Of a stretch of 64,000 nt of DNA, positions 31,141 through 39,599 are shown in pieces; the stretch's first letter is position 1; the number at the start of each line of letters is the position of its first letter. This DNA is from Enterobacter huaxiensis. GTDB lineage: Bacteria; Pseudomonadota; Gammaproteobacteria; Enterobacterales; Enterobacteriaceae. The translations under genes and the position numbers were made by a program. The stretch spans positions 4,836,001-4,900,000 of the forward strand of contig NZ_CP043342.1 in assembly GCF_003594935.2 (NCBI RefSeq). The letters are read 5' to 3'. Under the pieces are notes generated by a model. That model was not told the origin of the DNA. It worked only from the letters and a program-made list of their open reading frames with translations, and searched no databases.

Positions 31141-31764
31141 GTGCTCAATAAACTCTCTCGTCTGCTCGAAGAAGCAGGTATTTCGCTCACCGATCGCCAG
31201 AAAGACCAGCTGGTGGCCTATGTCGATATGCTGAACAAATGGAACAAAGCGTACAACCTGACGTCTGTGCGCGATCCCAACGAGATGCTGATCCGCCATA
31301 TTCTCGACAGTATCGTGGTGGCCCCATACCTCAACGGAGAGCGCTTTATCGACGTAGGCACCGGCCCAGGTTTGCCAGGGATCCCGTTGTCTATTGTTCG
31401 CCCGGAGAGCCATTTCACGCTGCTGGACAGCCTTGGCAAGCGCGTACGTTTCTTACGCCAGGTTCAGCACGAGCTGAAGCTTGAGAACATCACCCCTGTT
31501 CAGAGCAGGGTAGAGGCGTTCCCGGCCGAACCGCCGTTTGACGGTGTGATTAGCCGCGCATTTGCCTCGCTCAACGACATGGTGAGCTGGTGCAAGCATT
31601 TGCCTGCCGGCGATGGCCGTTTTTACGCCCTTAAGGGACTCGTTCCTCAGGACGAAATTGAGCAGCTTCCGGAAGGTTTTGCCGTGGAATCAATCGAGAA
31701 ATTACGGGTGCCTCACCTCGACGGCGAGCGTCATCTGGTGATTCTTAAGGCAAACAATTTTTAA
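31141..31764 (+). CDS. rsmG: 16S rRNA (guanine-527-N7)-methyltransferase RsmG (GidB)
   Basis: A 207-residue SAM-dependent methyltransferase. The SAM-binding motif I FIDVGTGPGLPGIPL lies at about residues 64-78. The start codon is GTG at 31141, as in E. coli, preceded by a weak CAGG ribosome-binding site. It methylates G527 of 16S rRNA; loss gives low-level streptomycin resistance. It probably shares transcripts with mnmG. Confidence 0.96.
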   Translation: MLNKLSRLLEEAGISLTDRQKDQLVAYVDMLNKWNKAYNLTSVRDPNEMLIRHILDSIVVAPYLNGERFIDVGTGPGLPGIPLSIVRPESHFTLLDSLGKRVRFLRQVQHELKLENITPVQSRVEAFPAEPPFDGVISRAFASLNDMVSWCKHLPAGDGRFYALKGLVPQDEIEQLPEGFAVESIEKLRVPHLDGERHLVILKANNF

Positions 31765-32380
31765 AAATTAAATAAAAAATGGGGAATTTGTGCTGTTCTT
31801 ATTGTGTTAAAAAGCAGCACATCCTCAAGATGACATCTGAAGTAAATTTAACCTTGTCGTTACCGTGGGTTTTCTTGTGGTTAACGTTATGCCTATTGTT
31901 TCCCCTGAAGATAGTCAACTGTGAAAATATCAGTCTGCTAAAAGTGGAAAGTGGCAACAAGAATGCAATGTTAAATTTTTATTAAGAATGTCAATGAAAG
32001 GTTTTTGTTGTATAGAGGGTTGTTTTGAAAATAGTTGCGATATTTTATCTTTAATTTCATAAGGATGAAATAAAGTGATTTACGTCTTTGATAAATACAA
32101 CCTTATCGTAAATGTGCATTTTGTGATCTCGTGCACGCTTTATCGCCAACGTTTTCGCGCTGTTTGCAGTTTTGCCTGAAGGTGAACGCTAATGACAAAA
32201 GTTAAAAAATAGCGGCGGGGAAAAATATTTAAACATTTATTCACCTTTTCGCTACTTAATGTTTGAAATCACGGGTACGCACCGTATAATTTGACCGCTT
32301 TTTGATGCTTGACTCTGAGCCTTAAAGGACGTTTTATACGACTCGCGGCATACCTCGAAGGGAGCAGGAGTAAAAACGTG
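31765..32380 (+). promoter_or_regulatory. rsmG-atpI intergenic region with atp operon promoter
   Basis: A 616-base AT-rich interval. The main promoter has -35 TTGAAA (32263-32268) and -10 TATAAT (32285-32290), 16 bases apart, like E. coli atpIp1. A CRP-like TGTGATCTCGTGCACG lies at 32122-32137. The sequence from about 32240 to the atpI start closely resembles E. coli. The earlier part (31780-32100) is poorly conserved and holds only a doubtful reading frame (31830-31985). Confidence 0.8.
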
Positions 32381-32761
32381 ATGTCTGTGTCGCTCTTGAG
32401 TAGAAACGTTGCTCGTAAGCTTCTGTTCATTCAGTTTCTGGCCGTGATAGCAAGTGGACTGCTGTTTAGCCTCAAAGACCCCTTCTGGGGCATCTCCGCC
32501 GCGTGCGGGGGTTTGGCGGTGGTTCTGCCAAACATGTTATTTATGATTTTTGCCTGGCGTCATCAGGCGCATACACCCGCCAAAGGCCGTGTGGCCTGGT
32601 CCTTCGCTCTTGGCGAAGTGTGTAAGGTGTTGCTGACCTTTGCTTTGCTGGTGATGGCGCTGGCGGTTTTAAAAGTGGTATTCATGCCGCTGATAGCTAC
32701 GTGGGTTTTGGTGCTGGTGGTACAAGTTCTGGCTCCAGCTGTAATCAATAACAAAGGGTAA
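32381..32761 (+). CDS. atpI: ATP synthase accessory protein AtpI
   Basis: A 126-residue inner-membrane protein with four hydrophobic segments. It starts MSVSLLSRNVARKLL, matching E. coli AtpI. An in-frame extension of 24 codons exists, but this ATG has the strong GGGAGCAGGAG region upstream and matches the family start. AtpI helps assemble the c-ring and perhaps Mg2+ supply to F1Fo; it is not a structural subunit. First gene of the nine-gene atp operon. Confidence 0.93.
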   Translation: MSVSLLSRNVARKLLFIQFLAVIASGLLFSLKDPFWGISAACGGLAVVLPNMLFMIFAWRHQAHTPAKGRVAWSFALGEVCKVLLTFALLVMALAVLKVVFMPLIATWVLVLVVQVLAPAVINNKG

Positions 32762-32769
32762 AAGGCATC

Positions 32770-33585
<816 letters not shown>

Positions 33586-33634
33586 TTTTTTACCAACACT
33601 ACTACGTTTTAATTGAAACAAACTGGAGACTGTC

Positions 33635-33874
<240 letters not shown>

Positions 33875-33922
33875 TAGTAGTTTTAAAACCCCAAGCCACA
33901 GAAATTAAAGAGGTATTGTGCT

Positions 33923-34393
33923 GTGAACATGAACGCAACAATCCTCGGCCAGGCCATCGCGTTTATTCTCTTTGTCTGGTTCTGCATGAAGTATGTATGG
34001 CCGCCTTTAATGGCTGCCATCGAAAAACGTCAGAAAGAAATTGCTGACGGTCTGGCTTCTGCAGAACGCGCTAAGAAAGATTTGGACCTTGCACAGGCCA
34101 ACGCGACAGACCAGCTGAAAAAAGCGAAAGCTGAAGCTCAGGTAATCATTGAACAGGCTAACAAACGCCGTTCTCAGATTCTGGACGAAGCCAAAGCTGA
34201 AGCAGAACAGGAACGTACTAAGATCGTGACACAAGCTCAGGCTGAAATTGATGCCGAGCGTAAACGTGCTCGTGAAGAACTGCGTAAGCAGGTTGCGATT
34301 CTGGCTGTTGCTGGCGCCGAGAAGATCATCGAACGTTCCGTGGATGAAGCTGCTAACAGCGACATCGTGGACAAACTTGTCGCTGAACTGTAA
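33923..34393 (+). CDS. atpF: ATP synthase Fo subunit b
   Basis: A 156-residue peripheral-stalk subunit, E. coli length. It has one N-terminal membrane helix (about 5-27) and a long charged coiled-coil (about 30-156). The start codon is GTG at 33923, as in E. coli, where the following in-frame ATG is at codon 3; AGAGG lies upstream. Confidence 0.97.
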   Translation: MNMNATILGQAIAFILFVWFCMKYVWPPLMAAIEKRQKEIADGLASAERAKKDLDLAQANATDQLKKAKAEAQVIIEQANKRRSQILDEAKAEAEQERTKIVTQAQAEIDAERKRAREELRKQVAILAVAGAEKIIERSVDEAANSDIVDKLVAEL

Positions 34394-34407
34394 GGAGGGA
34401 GGGGCTG

Positions 34408-34941
34408 ATGTCTGAATTTGTTACGGTAGCTCGCCCCTACGCCAAAGCAGCTTTTGACTTTGCTGTCGAACACCAAAATGTCGATCGCTGGCAGGATATG
34501 CTGGCGTTTGCCGCTGAGGTGACGAAAAACGAACAAATGGCCGAGTTGCTGTCTGGTGCATTAGCGCCTGATACCCTCGCCGCGTCGTTTATCGCCGTGT
34601 GCGGAGAGCAACTGGATGCCAACGGCCAGAACCTGATTAAGGTTATGGCTGAAAATGGTCGTCTCCGTGTGCTCCCGGATGTTCTCGAGCAGTTTGAGCA
34701 CTTACGTGCGCTGAGTGAAGCTACTGCCGAAGTCGAAGTGACTTCTGCGACTGAACTGAGTAACGAACAGCTTGCGAAAATCACCGCTGCGATGGAAAAA
34801 CGTCTGTCACGCAAAGTTAAGCTGAATTGCAAAATCGATAAGTCTGTAATGGCAGGCGTAATCATCCGCTCGGGTGATATGGTCATTGATGGCAGCGTAC
34901 GCGGCCGTCTTGAACGCCTTGCAGACGTCTTGCAGTCTTAA
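34408..34941 (+). CDS. atpH: ATP synthase F1 subunit delta
   Basis: A 177-residue subunit, E. coli length, linking the peripheral stalk to the top of F1. The N-terminus SEFVTVARPYAKAAFDFA and the C-terminal VIDGSVRGRLERLADVLQS are the OSCP/delta family signatures. It follows a strong AAGGAGGG site. Confidence 0.98.
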   Translation: MSEFVTVARPYAKAAFDFAVEHQNVDRWQDMLAFAAEVTKNEQMAELLSGALAPDTLAASFIAVCGEQLDANGQNLIKVMAENGRLRVLPDVLEQFEHLRALSEATAEVEVTSATELSNEQLAKITAAMEKRLSRKVKLNCKIDKSVMAGVIIRSGDMVIDGSVRGRLERLADVLQS

Positions 34942-34953
34942 GGGGACTGGAGC

Positions 34954-36495
34954 ATGCAACTGAATTCCACCGAAATCAGCGAACTGATCAAGCAGCGCAT
35001 TGCTCAGTTCAATGTTGTGAGTGAAGCTCACAACGAAGGTACTATTGTTTCTGTAAGTGACGGTGTTATCCGCATTCACGGCCTGGCCGATTGTATGCAG
35101 GGTGAGATGATTTCCCTGCCGGGTAACCGTTACGCTATCGCACTGAACCTGGAGCGCGACTCCGTAGGTGCAGTTGTGATGGGTCCATACGCTGACCTCG
35201 CCGAAGGCATGAAGGTTAAGTGTACTGGCCGTATTCTGGAAGTACCGGTTGGCCGTGGCCTGCTGGGCCGCGTAGTTAACACCCTGGGTGCACCAATCGA
35301 CGGTAAAGGTCCGGTTGAGCACGATGGCTTCTCTCCAATCGAAGTTATCGCTCCGGGCGTTATCGACCGTCAGTCCGTTGATCAGCCAGTGCAGACTGGT
35401 TATAAGTCCGTTGATGCCATGATCCCAATCGGTCGTGGTCAGCGTGAACTGATCATCGGTGACCGTCAGACCGGTAAAACCGCGATGGCAATCGATGCCA
35501 TCATCAACCAGCGTGACTCCGGCATCAAATGTGTGTACGTGGCTATCGGCCAGAAAGCGTCCACCATTTCTAACGTGGTTCGTAAACTGGAAGAGCACGG
35601 CGCACTGGCTAACACCATCGTTGTTGTGGCGACCGCTTCTGAATCTGCTGCACTGCAATACCTGGCGCCATACGCCGGTTGCGCAATGGGCGAATACTTC
35701 CGTGACCGCGGTGAAGATGCACTGATCGTATACGATGACCTGTCTAAACAGGCTGTTGCTTATCGTCAGGTTTCCCTGCTGCTCCGTCGTCCACCAGGAC
35801 GTGAAGCATTCCCGGGCGACGTATTTTACCTCCACTCTCGTCTGCTGGAGCGTGCTTCCCGCGTAAACGCGGAATACGTCGAGAACTTCACCAAAGGTGA
35901 AGTGAAGGGTAAAACGGGCTCTCTGACCGCTCTGCCGATCATTGAAACCCAGGCGGGTGACGTTTCTGCGTTCGTTCCGACCAACGTAATCTCCATTACC
36001 GATGGTCAGATCTTCCTGGAAACCAACCTGTTTAACTCCGGTATTCGTCCGGCGGTTAACCCAGGTATCTCCGTATCCCGTGTTGGTGGTGCTGCTCAGA
36101 CCAAGATCATCAAGAAACTGTCCGGTGGTATCCGTACCGCGCTGGCACAGTATCGTGAGCTGGCTGCGTTCTCTCAGTTCGCATCCGATCTGGACGAAGC
36201 AACCCGTAAACAGCTGAACCACGGTCAGAAAGTGACCGAGCTGCTGAAGCAGAAACAGTACGCTCCAATGTCTGTTGCTCAGCAGGGCCTGGTGCTGTTC
36301 GCGGCTGAACGCGGTTACCTCGAAGATGTGGAACTGGCGAAAATCGGTAGCTTCGAAGCCGCTCTGCTGGCTTACGTCGACCGTGATCACGCTCCGCTGA
36401 TGCAAGAGATCAACCAGACCGGTGGCTATAACGACGAAATCGAAGGCAAGCTGAAAGCTATCCTCGATTCCTTCAAAGCAACCCAGTCCTGGTAA
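34954..36495 (+). CDS. atpA: ATP synthase F1 subunit alpha
   Basis: A 513-residue nucleotide-binding (non-catalytic) subunit. The P-loop GDRQTGKT is at about 169-176, and the alpha/beta signature PAVNPGISVS around 364. Length and sequence nearly match E. coli. Codon use is strongly biased, fitting high expression. A 644-codon open frame on the opposite strand is a by-product of that codon bias. Confidence 0.99.
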   Translation: MQLNSTEISELIKQRIAQFNVVSEAHNEGTIVSVSDGVIRIHGLADCMQGEMISLPGNRYAIALNLERDSVGAVVMGPYADLAEGMKVKCTGRILEVPVGRGLLGRVVNTLGAPIDGKGPVEHDGFSPIEVIAPGVIDRQSVDQPVQTGYKSVDAMIPIGRGQRELIIGDRQTGKTAMAIDAIINQRDSGIKCVYVAIGQKASTISNVVRKLEEHGALANTIVVVATASESAALQYLAPYAGCAMGEYFRDRGEDALIVYDDLSKQAVAYRQVSLLLRRPPGREAFPGDVFYLHSRLLERASRVNAEYVENFTKGEVKGKTGSLTALPIIETQAGDVSAFVPTNVISITDGQIFLETNLFNSGIRPAVNPGISVSRVGGAAQTKIIKKLSGGIRTALAQYRELAAFSQFASDLDEATRKQLNHGQKVTELLKQKQYAPMSVAQQGLVLFAAERGYLEDVELAKIGSFEAALLAYVDRDHAPLMQEINQTGGYNDEIEGKLKAILDSFKATQSW

Positions 36496-36546
36496 TCGTC
36501 CGGCGGCTTGTCTCACGACAAGCCGCCTGGCATTGAGGAGAAGCTC

Positions 36547-37410
36547 ATGGCCGGCGCAAAAGAGATACGTAGTAAGATCGCAAGCGTCCAGAACACGCAA
36601 AAGATCACTAAAGCGATGGAGATGGTCGCCGCTTCCAAAATGCGTAAATCGCAGGATCGCATGGCGGCCAGCCGTCCTTATGCAGATACCATGCGCAAAG
36701 TGATTGGTCACCTTGCGAACGGTAATCTGGAATATAAGCACCCTTACCTGGAAGAACGCGACGTTAAGCGCGTGGGCTACCTGGTGGTGTCGACCGACCG
36801 TGGTCTGTGTGGCGGCTTGAACATTAACCTGTTCAAAAAACTGCTGGCGGATATGAAAGCATGGTCCGAGAAAGGCGTTCAGTGCGATATCGCAATGATC
36901 GGCTCTAAGGGCGTTTCTTTCTTTAACTCCGTGGGTGGCAACATTGTTGCCCAGGTGACCGGTATGGGTGATAACCCGTCCCTGTCCGAACTGATCGGTC
37001 CGGTTAAAGTGATGTTGCAGGCCTACGATGAAGGCCGTCTGGACAGACTGTATGTTGTCAGCAACAAATTTATTAACACGATGTCTCAGGTTCCAACCAT
37101 CACTCAGATGTTGCCTTTACCGGCTTCAGAAGATGACGAGTTGAAGCAAAAAGCCTGGGATTACCTGTATGAACCTGATCCGAAACCGCTGCTGGATACC
37201 CTGCTGCGTCGTTACGTTGAATCACAGGTTTATCAGGGCGTAGTTGAAAACCTGGCCAGCGAGCAGGCCGCACGTATGGTGGCGATGAAAGCCGCGACCG
37301 ACAATGGCGGCAGCCTGATTAAAGAGCTGCAGTTGGTATACAACAAAGCTCGTCAGGCCAGCATTACTCAGGAACTCACCGAGATCGTCGGTGGTGCATC
37401 CGCGGTATAA
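36547..37410 (+). CDS. atpG: ATP synthase F1 subunit gamma
   Basis: A 287-residue rotor shaft subunit. The N-terminal helix MAGAKEIRSKIASVQNTQKI and the C-terminal KARQASITQELTEIVGG form the coiled-coil that turns within alpha3beta3. The start at 36547 (after GAGGAG) gives the E. coli length; the frame extends 13 codons upstream without family support. Confidence 0.98.
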   Translation: MAGAKEIRSKIASVQNTQKITKAMEMVAASKMRKSQDRMAASRPYADTMRKVIGHLANGNLEYKHPYLEERDVKRVGYLVVSTDRGLCGGLNINLFKKLLADMKAWSEKGVQCDIAMIGSKGVSFFNSVGGNIVAQVTGMGDNPSLSELIGPVKVMLQAYDEGRLDRLYVVSNKFINTMSQVPTITQMLPLPASEDDELKQKAWDYLYEPDPKPLLDTLLRRYVESQVYQGVVENLASEQAARMVAMKAATDNGGSLIKELQLVYNKARQASITQELTEIVGGASAV

Positions 37411-37436
37411 CCAGGTTAATTCGTAGAGGATTCAAG

Positions 37437-38819
37437 ATGGCTACTGGAAAAATTGTCCAGGTAATCGGCGCCGTGGTTGACGTCGAGTTCCCTCAGGATG
37501 CCGTACCGCGCGTGTACGATGCTCTTGAGGTACAGAATGGTAACGAGAGCCTGGTGCTGGAAGTTCAGCAGCAGCTCGGTGGTGGTATCGTGCGTACCAT
37601 CGCAATGGGTTCTTCCGACGGTCTGCGTCGTGGTCTGGAAGTAAAAGACCTTGAGCACCCGATCGAAGTCCCGGTAGGTAAAGCAACACTGGGTCGTATC
37701 ATGAACGTATTGGGTCAACCAATCGACATGAAAGGCGACATCGGTGAAGAAGAGCGTTGGGCTATCCACCGCGCAGCACCTTCCTACGAAGAGCTGTCCA
37801 GCTCTCAGGAACTGCTGGAAACCGGCATCAAAGTTATCGACCTGATGTGTCCGTTTGCGAAGGGCGGTAAAGTTGGTCTGTTCGGTGGTGCGGGTGTAGG
37901 TAAAACCGTAAACATGATGGAGCTGATCCGTAACATCGCGATCGAGCACTCCGGTTACTCTGTGTTTGCGGGCGTAGGTGAACGTACTCGTGAGGGTAAC
38001 GACTTCTACCACGAGATGACCGACTCCAACGTTCTGGACAAAGTATCCCTGGTTTACGGCCAGATGAACGAGCCACCAGGAAACCGTCTGCGCGTTGCGC
38101 TGACCGGCCTGACCATGGCTGAGAAGTTCCGTGACGAAGGTCGTGACGTACTGCTGTTCGTTGATAACATCTACCGTTACACCCTGGCCGGTACTGAAGT
38201 ATCTGCACTGCTGGGTCGTATGCCTTCTGCGGTAGGTTATCAGCCTACGCTGGCGGAAGAGATGGGTGTTCTTCAGGAACGTATCACCTCGACCAAAACC
38301 GGTTCTATCACCTCCGTTCAGGCGGTATACGTACCTGCGGATGACTTGACTGACCCATCTCCAGCAACCACCTTTGCTCACTTAGATGCAACCGTGGTAC
38401 TGAGCCGTCAGATCGCGTCTCTGGGTATCTACCCGGCCGTTGACCCGCTGGACTCCACCAGCCGTCAGCTGGATCCACTGGTCGTTGGCCAGGAACACTA
38501 CGACACCGCGCGTGGCGTACAGTCCCTGCTGCAGCGTTACCAGGAACTGAAAGACATCATCGCCATCCTGGGTATGGATGAGCTGTCTGAAGAAGACAAA
38601 CTGGTGGTAGCACGTGCGCGTAAGATCCAGCGCTTCCTGTCCCAGCCGTTCTTCGTTGCGGAAGTATTCACCGGTTCTCCGGGTAAATACGTTTCCCTGA
38701 AAGACACCATCCGTGGCTTTAAAGGCATCATGGAAGGCGAATACGATCACCTGCCGGAGCAGGCGTTCTACATGGTTGGTTCCATCGACGAAGCCGTGGA
38801 AAAAGCCAAAAAACTTTAA
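37437..38819 (+). CDS. atpD: ATP synthase F1 subunit beta
   Basis: A 460-residue catalytic subunit. Walker A GGAGVGKT is at about 149-156; the catalytic glutamate lies in GVGERTREGNDFY, Walker B in VLLFVDNIYR, and the DELSEED segment is present as MDELSEEDK near 380. Same length as E. coli. Confidence 0.99.
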   Translation: MATGKIVQVIGAVVDVEFPQDAVPRVYDALEVQNGNESLVLEVQQQLGGGIVRTIAMGSSDGLRRGLEVKDLEHPIEVPVGKATLGRIMNVLGQPIDMKGDIGEEERWAIHRAAPSYEELSSSQELLETGIKVIDLMCPFAKGGKVGLFGGAGVGKTVNMMELIRNIAIEHSGYSVFAGVGERTREGNDFYHEMTDSNVLDKVSLVYGQMNEPPGNRLRVALTGLTMAEKFRDEGRDVLLFVDNIYRYTLAGTEVSALLGRMPSAVGYQPTLAEEMGVLQERITSTKTGSITSVQAVYVPADDLTDPSPATTFAHLDATVVLSRQIASLGIYPAVDPLDSTSRQLDPLVVGQEHYDTARGVQSLLQRYQELKDIIAILGMDELSEEDKLVVARARKIQRFLSQPFFVAEVFTGSPGKYVSLKDTIRGFKGIMEGEYDHLPEQAFYMVGSIDEAVEKAKKL

Positions 38820-38839
38820 CGCCTTAATCGGAGGGTGAT

Positions 38840-39259
38840 ATGGCAATGACTTACCACCTGGACGTCGTCAGCGCAGAGCAACAAATGTTCTCTGGTCTGG
38901 TCGAGAAAATCCAGGTAACGGGTAGTGAAGGTGAACTGGGTATTTTCCCGGGTCACGCACCGCTGCTCACCGCCATTAAGCCTGGTATGATCCGCATCGT
39001 TAAACAGTTCGGTCATGAAGAGTTTATCTATCTGTCTGGCGGCATTCTTGAAGTGCAGCCTGGCAGTGTGACCGTTCTTGCCGATACCGCTATCCGTGGA
39101 CAGGATCTCGACGAAGCGCGAGCCCTGGAATCGAAGCGTAAGGCTGAAGAGCACATTAGCAGCTCTCATGGTGACGTGGATTACGCTCAGGCGTCTGCGG
39201 AGCTGGCCAAAGCGATCGCGAAACTGCGCGTTATCGAGTTGACCAAAAAAGCGATGTAA
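38840..39259 (+). CDS. atpC: ATP synthase F1 subunit epsilon
   Basis: A 139-residue central-stalk subunit with an N-terminal beta-sandwich (about 1-85, including GELGIFPGHAPLLT) and a C-terminal helical hairpin that inhibits ATP hydrolysis. Last gene of the atp operon, followed by a strong terminator. Confidence 0.98.
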   Translation: MAMTYHLDVVSAEQQMFSGLVEKIQVTGSEGELGIFPGHAPLLTAIKPGMIRIVKQFGHEEFIYLSGGILEVQPGSVTVLADTAIRGQDLDEARALESKRKAEEHISSSHGDVDYAQASAELAKAIAKLRVIELTKKAM

Positions 39260-39280
39260 CACCGGCTTGAAAAGCACAAA

Positions 39281-39311
39281 AGCCAGTCTGGATACCAGAC
39301 TGGCTTTTTTT
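39281..39311 (+). terminator. atp operon terminator
   Basis: Ten-pair stem AGCCAGTCTG / CAGACTGGCT with loop GATAC followed by seven T residues. Confidence 0.95.
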
Positions 39312-39355
39312 ATGGCGTCGTTTCAGCAAAAGTGAAACTGAAAAGGTGTTTTGAT

Positions 39356-39433
39356 ATTTTGTGATTTGCGTCACAAAAATCTTGATCGGTTAAAAAATGA
39401 GGCGTAGACTCCTTTTTTGTGAAGTGTGTCACA
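39356..39433 (+). promoter_or_regulatory. Promoter with two CRP-type palindromes
   Basis: Two perfect TGTGA-N6-TCACA palindromes lie at 39360-39375 and 39418-39433, 58 bases centre to centre. Between them is a plausible sigma-70 promoter: -35 TTGATC (39382-39387), 17-base spacer, -10 TAGACT (39405-39410). Predicted transcription starts near 39417, so the upstream site would sit near -50 and the downstream one would cover the start. CRP (or the related FNR-family) binding is inferred from the motif. Confidence 0.65.
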
Positions 39434-39463
39434 AAATAAACCTCAAGAAATCAGGATGCCATC

Positions 39464-39535
39464 ATGAAACTGGTCAACAAAATCATCGCTCTCTTCAGCA
39501 ACATGAACGTCTCTTTCGGTACGTTCAACCACTAA
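39464..39535 (+). CDS. Putative 23-residue small protein, unrecognised
   Basis: ATG to TAA gives MKLVNKIIALFSNMNVSFGTFNH. A ribosome-binding site AGGA (39453-39456) lies seven bases upstream of the ATG, and a promoter with two CRP-type palindromes lies just before it. The first half (KLVNKIIALF) would form a basic amphipathic or membrane-associating helix. I do not recognise the family. Its general layout (MKL..KI...F.N) loosely recalls the CRP-regulated E. coli AzuC, but the likeness is too short to be evidence. It lies between the atp terminator and the convergent pelX, in an interval where E. coli has no gene. Confidence 0.42.
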   Translation: MKLVNKIIALFSNMNVSFGTFNH

Positions 39536-39544
39536 TCTGCTGAA

Positions 39545-39599
39545 TGCCGAGTGGCGCCGCGCTTACCGCTGTGTGATAAGCGAAGCGCCATCTGGCAGT
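39545..39599. repeat. REP-type palindrome overlapping the pelX 3' end
   Basis: TGCCGAGTGGCGCCGCGCTTACCG and an inverted arm TAAGCGAAGCGCCATCTGGCAG (both quoted in part) match the REP family of this window. The element covers the last ~12 codons and the stop codon of the pelX-like gene on the minus strand. Confidence 0.75.

Noticed and set aside
34807..36741. 644-codon open frame antisense to atpA/atpH
   Set aside because: It is the mirror of highly codon-biased ATP synthase genes; the translation has no domain, is rich in His/Phe/Thr, and lacks a ribosome-binding site.
37416..38381. 321-codon open frame antisense to atpD
   Set aside because: Same cause: codon bias of atpD clears stops from the opposite strand.
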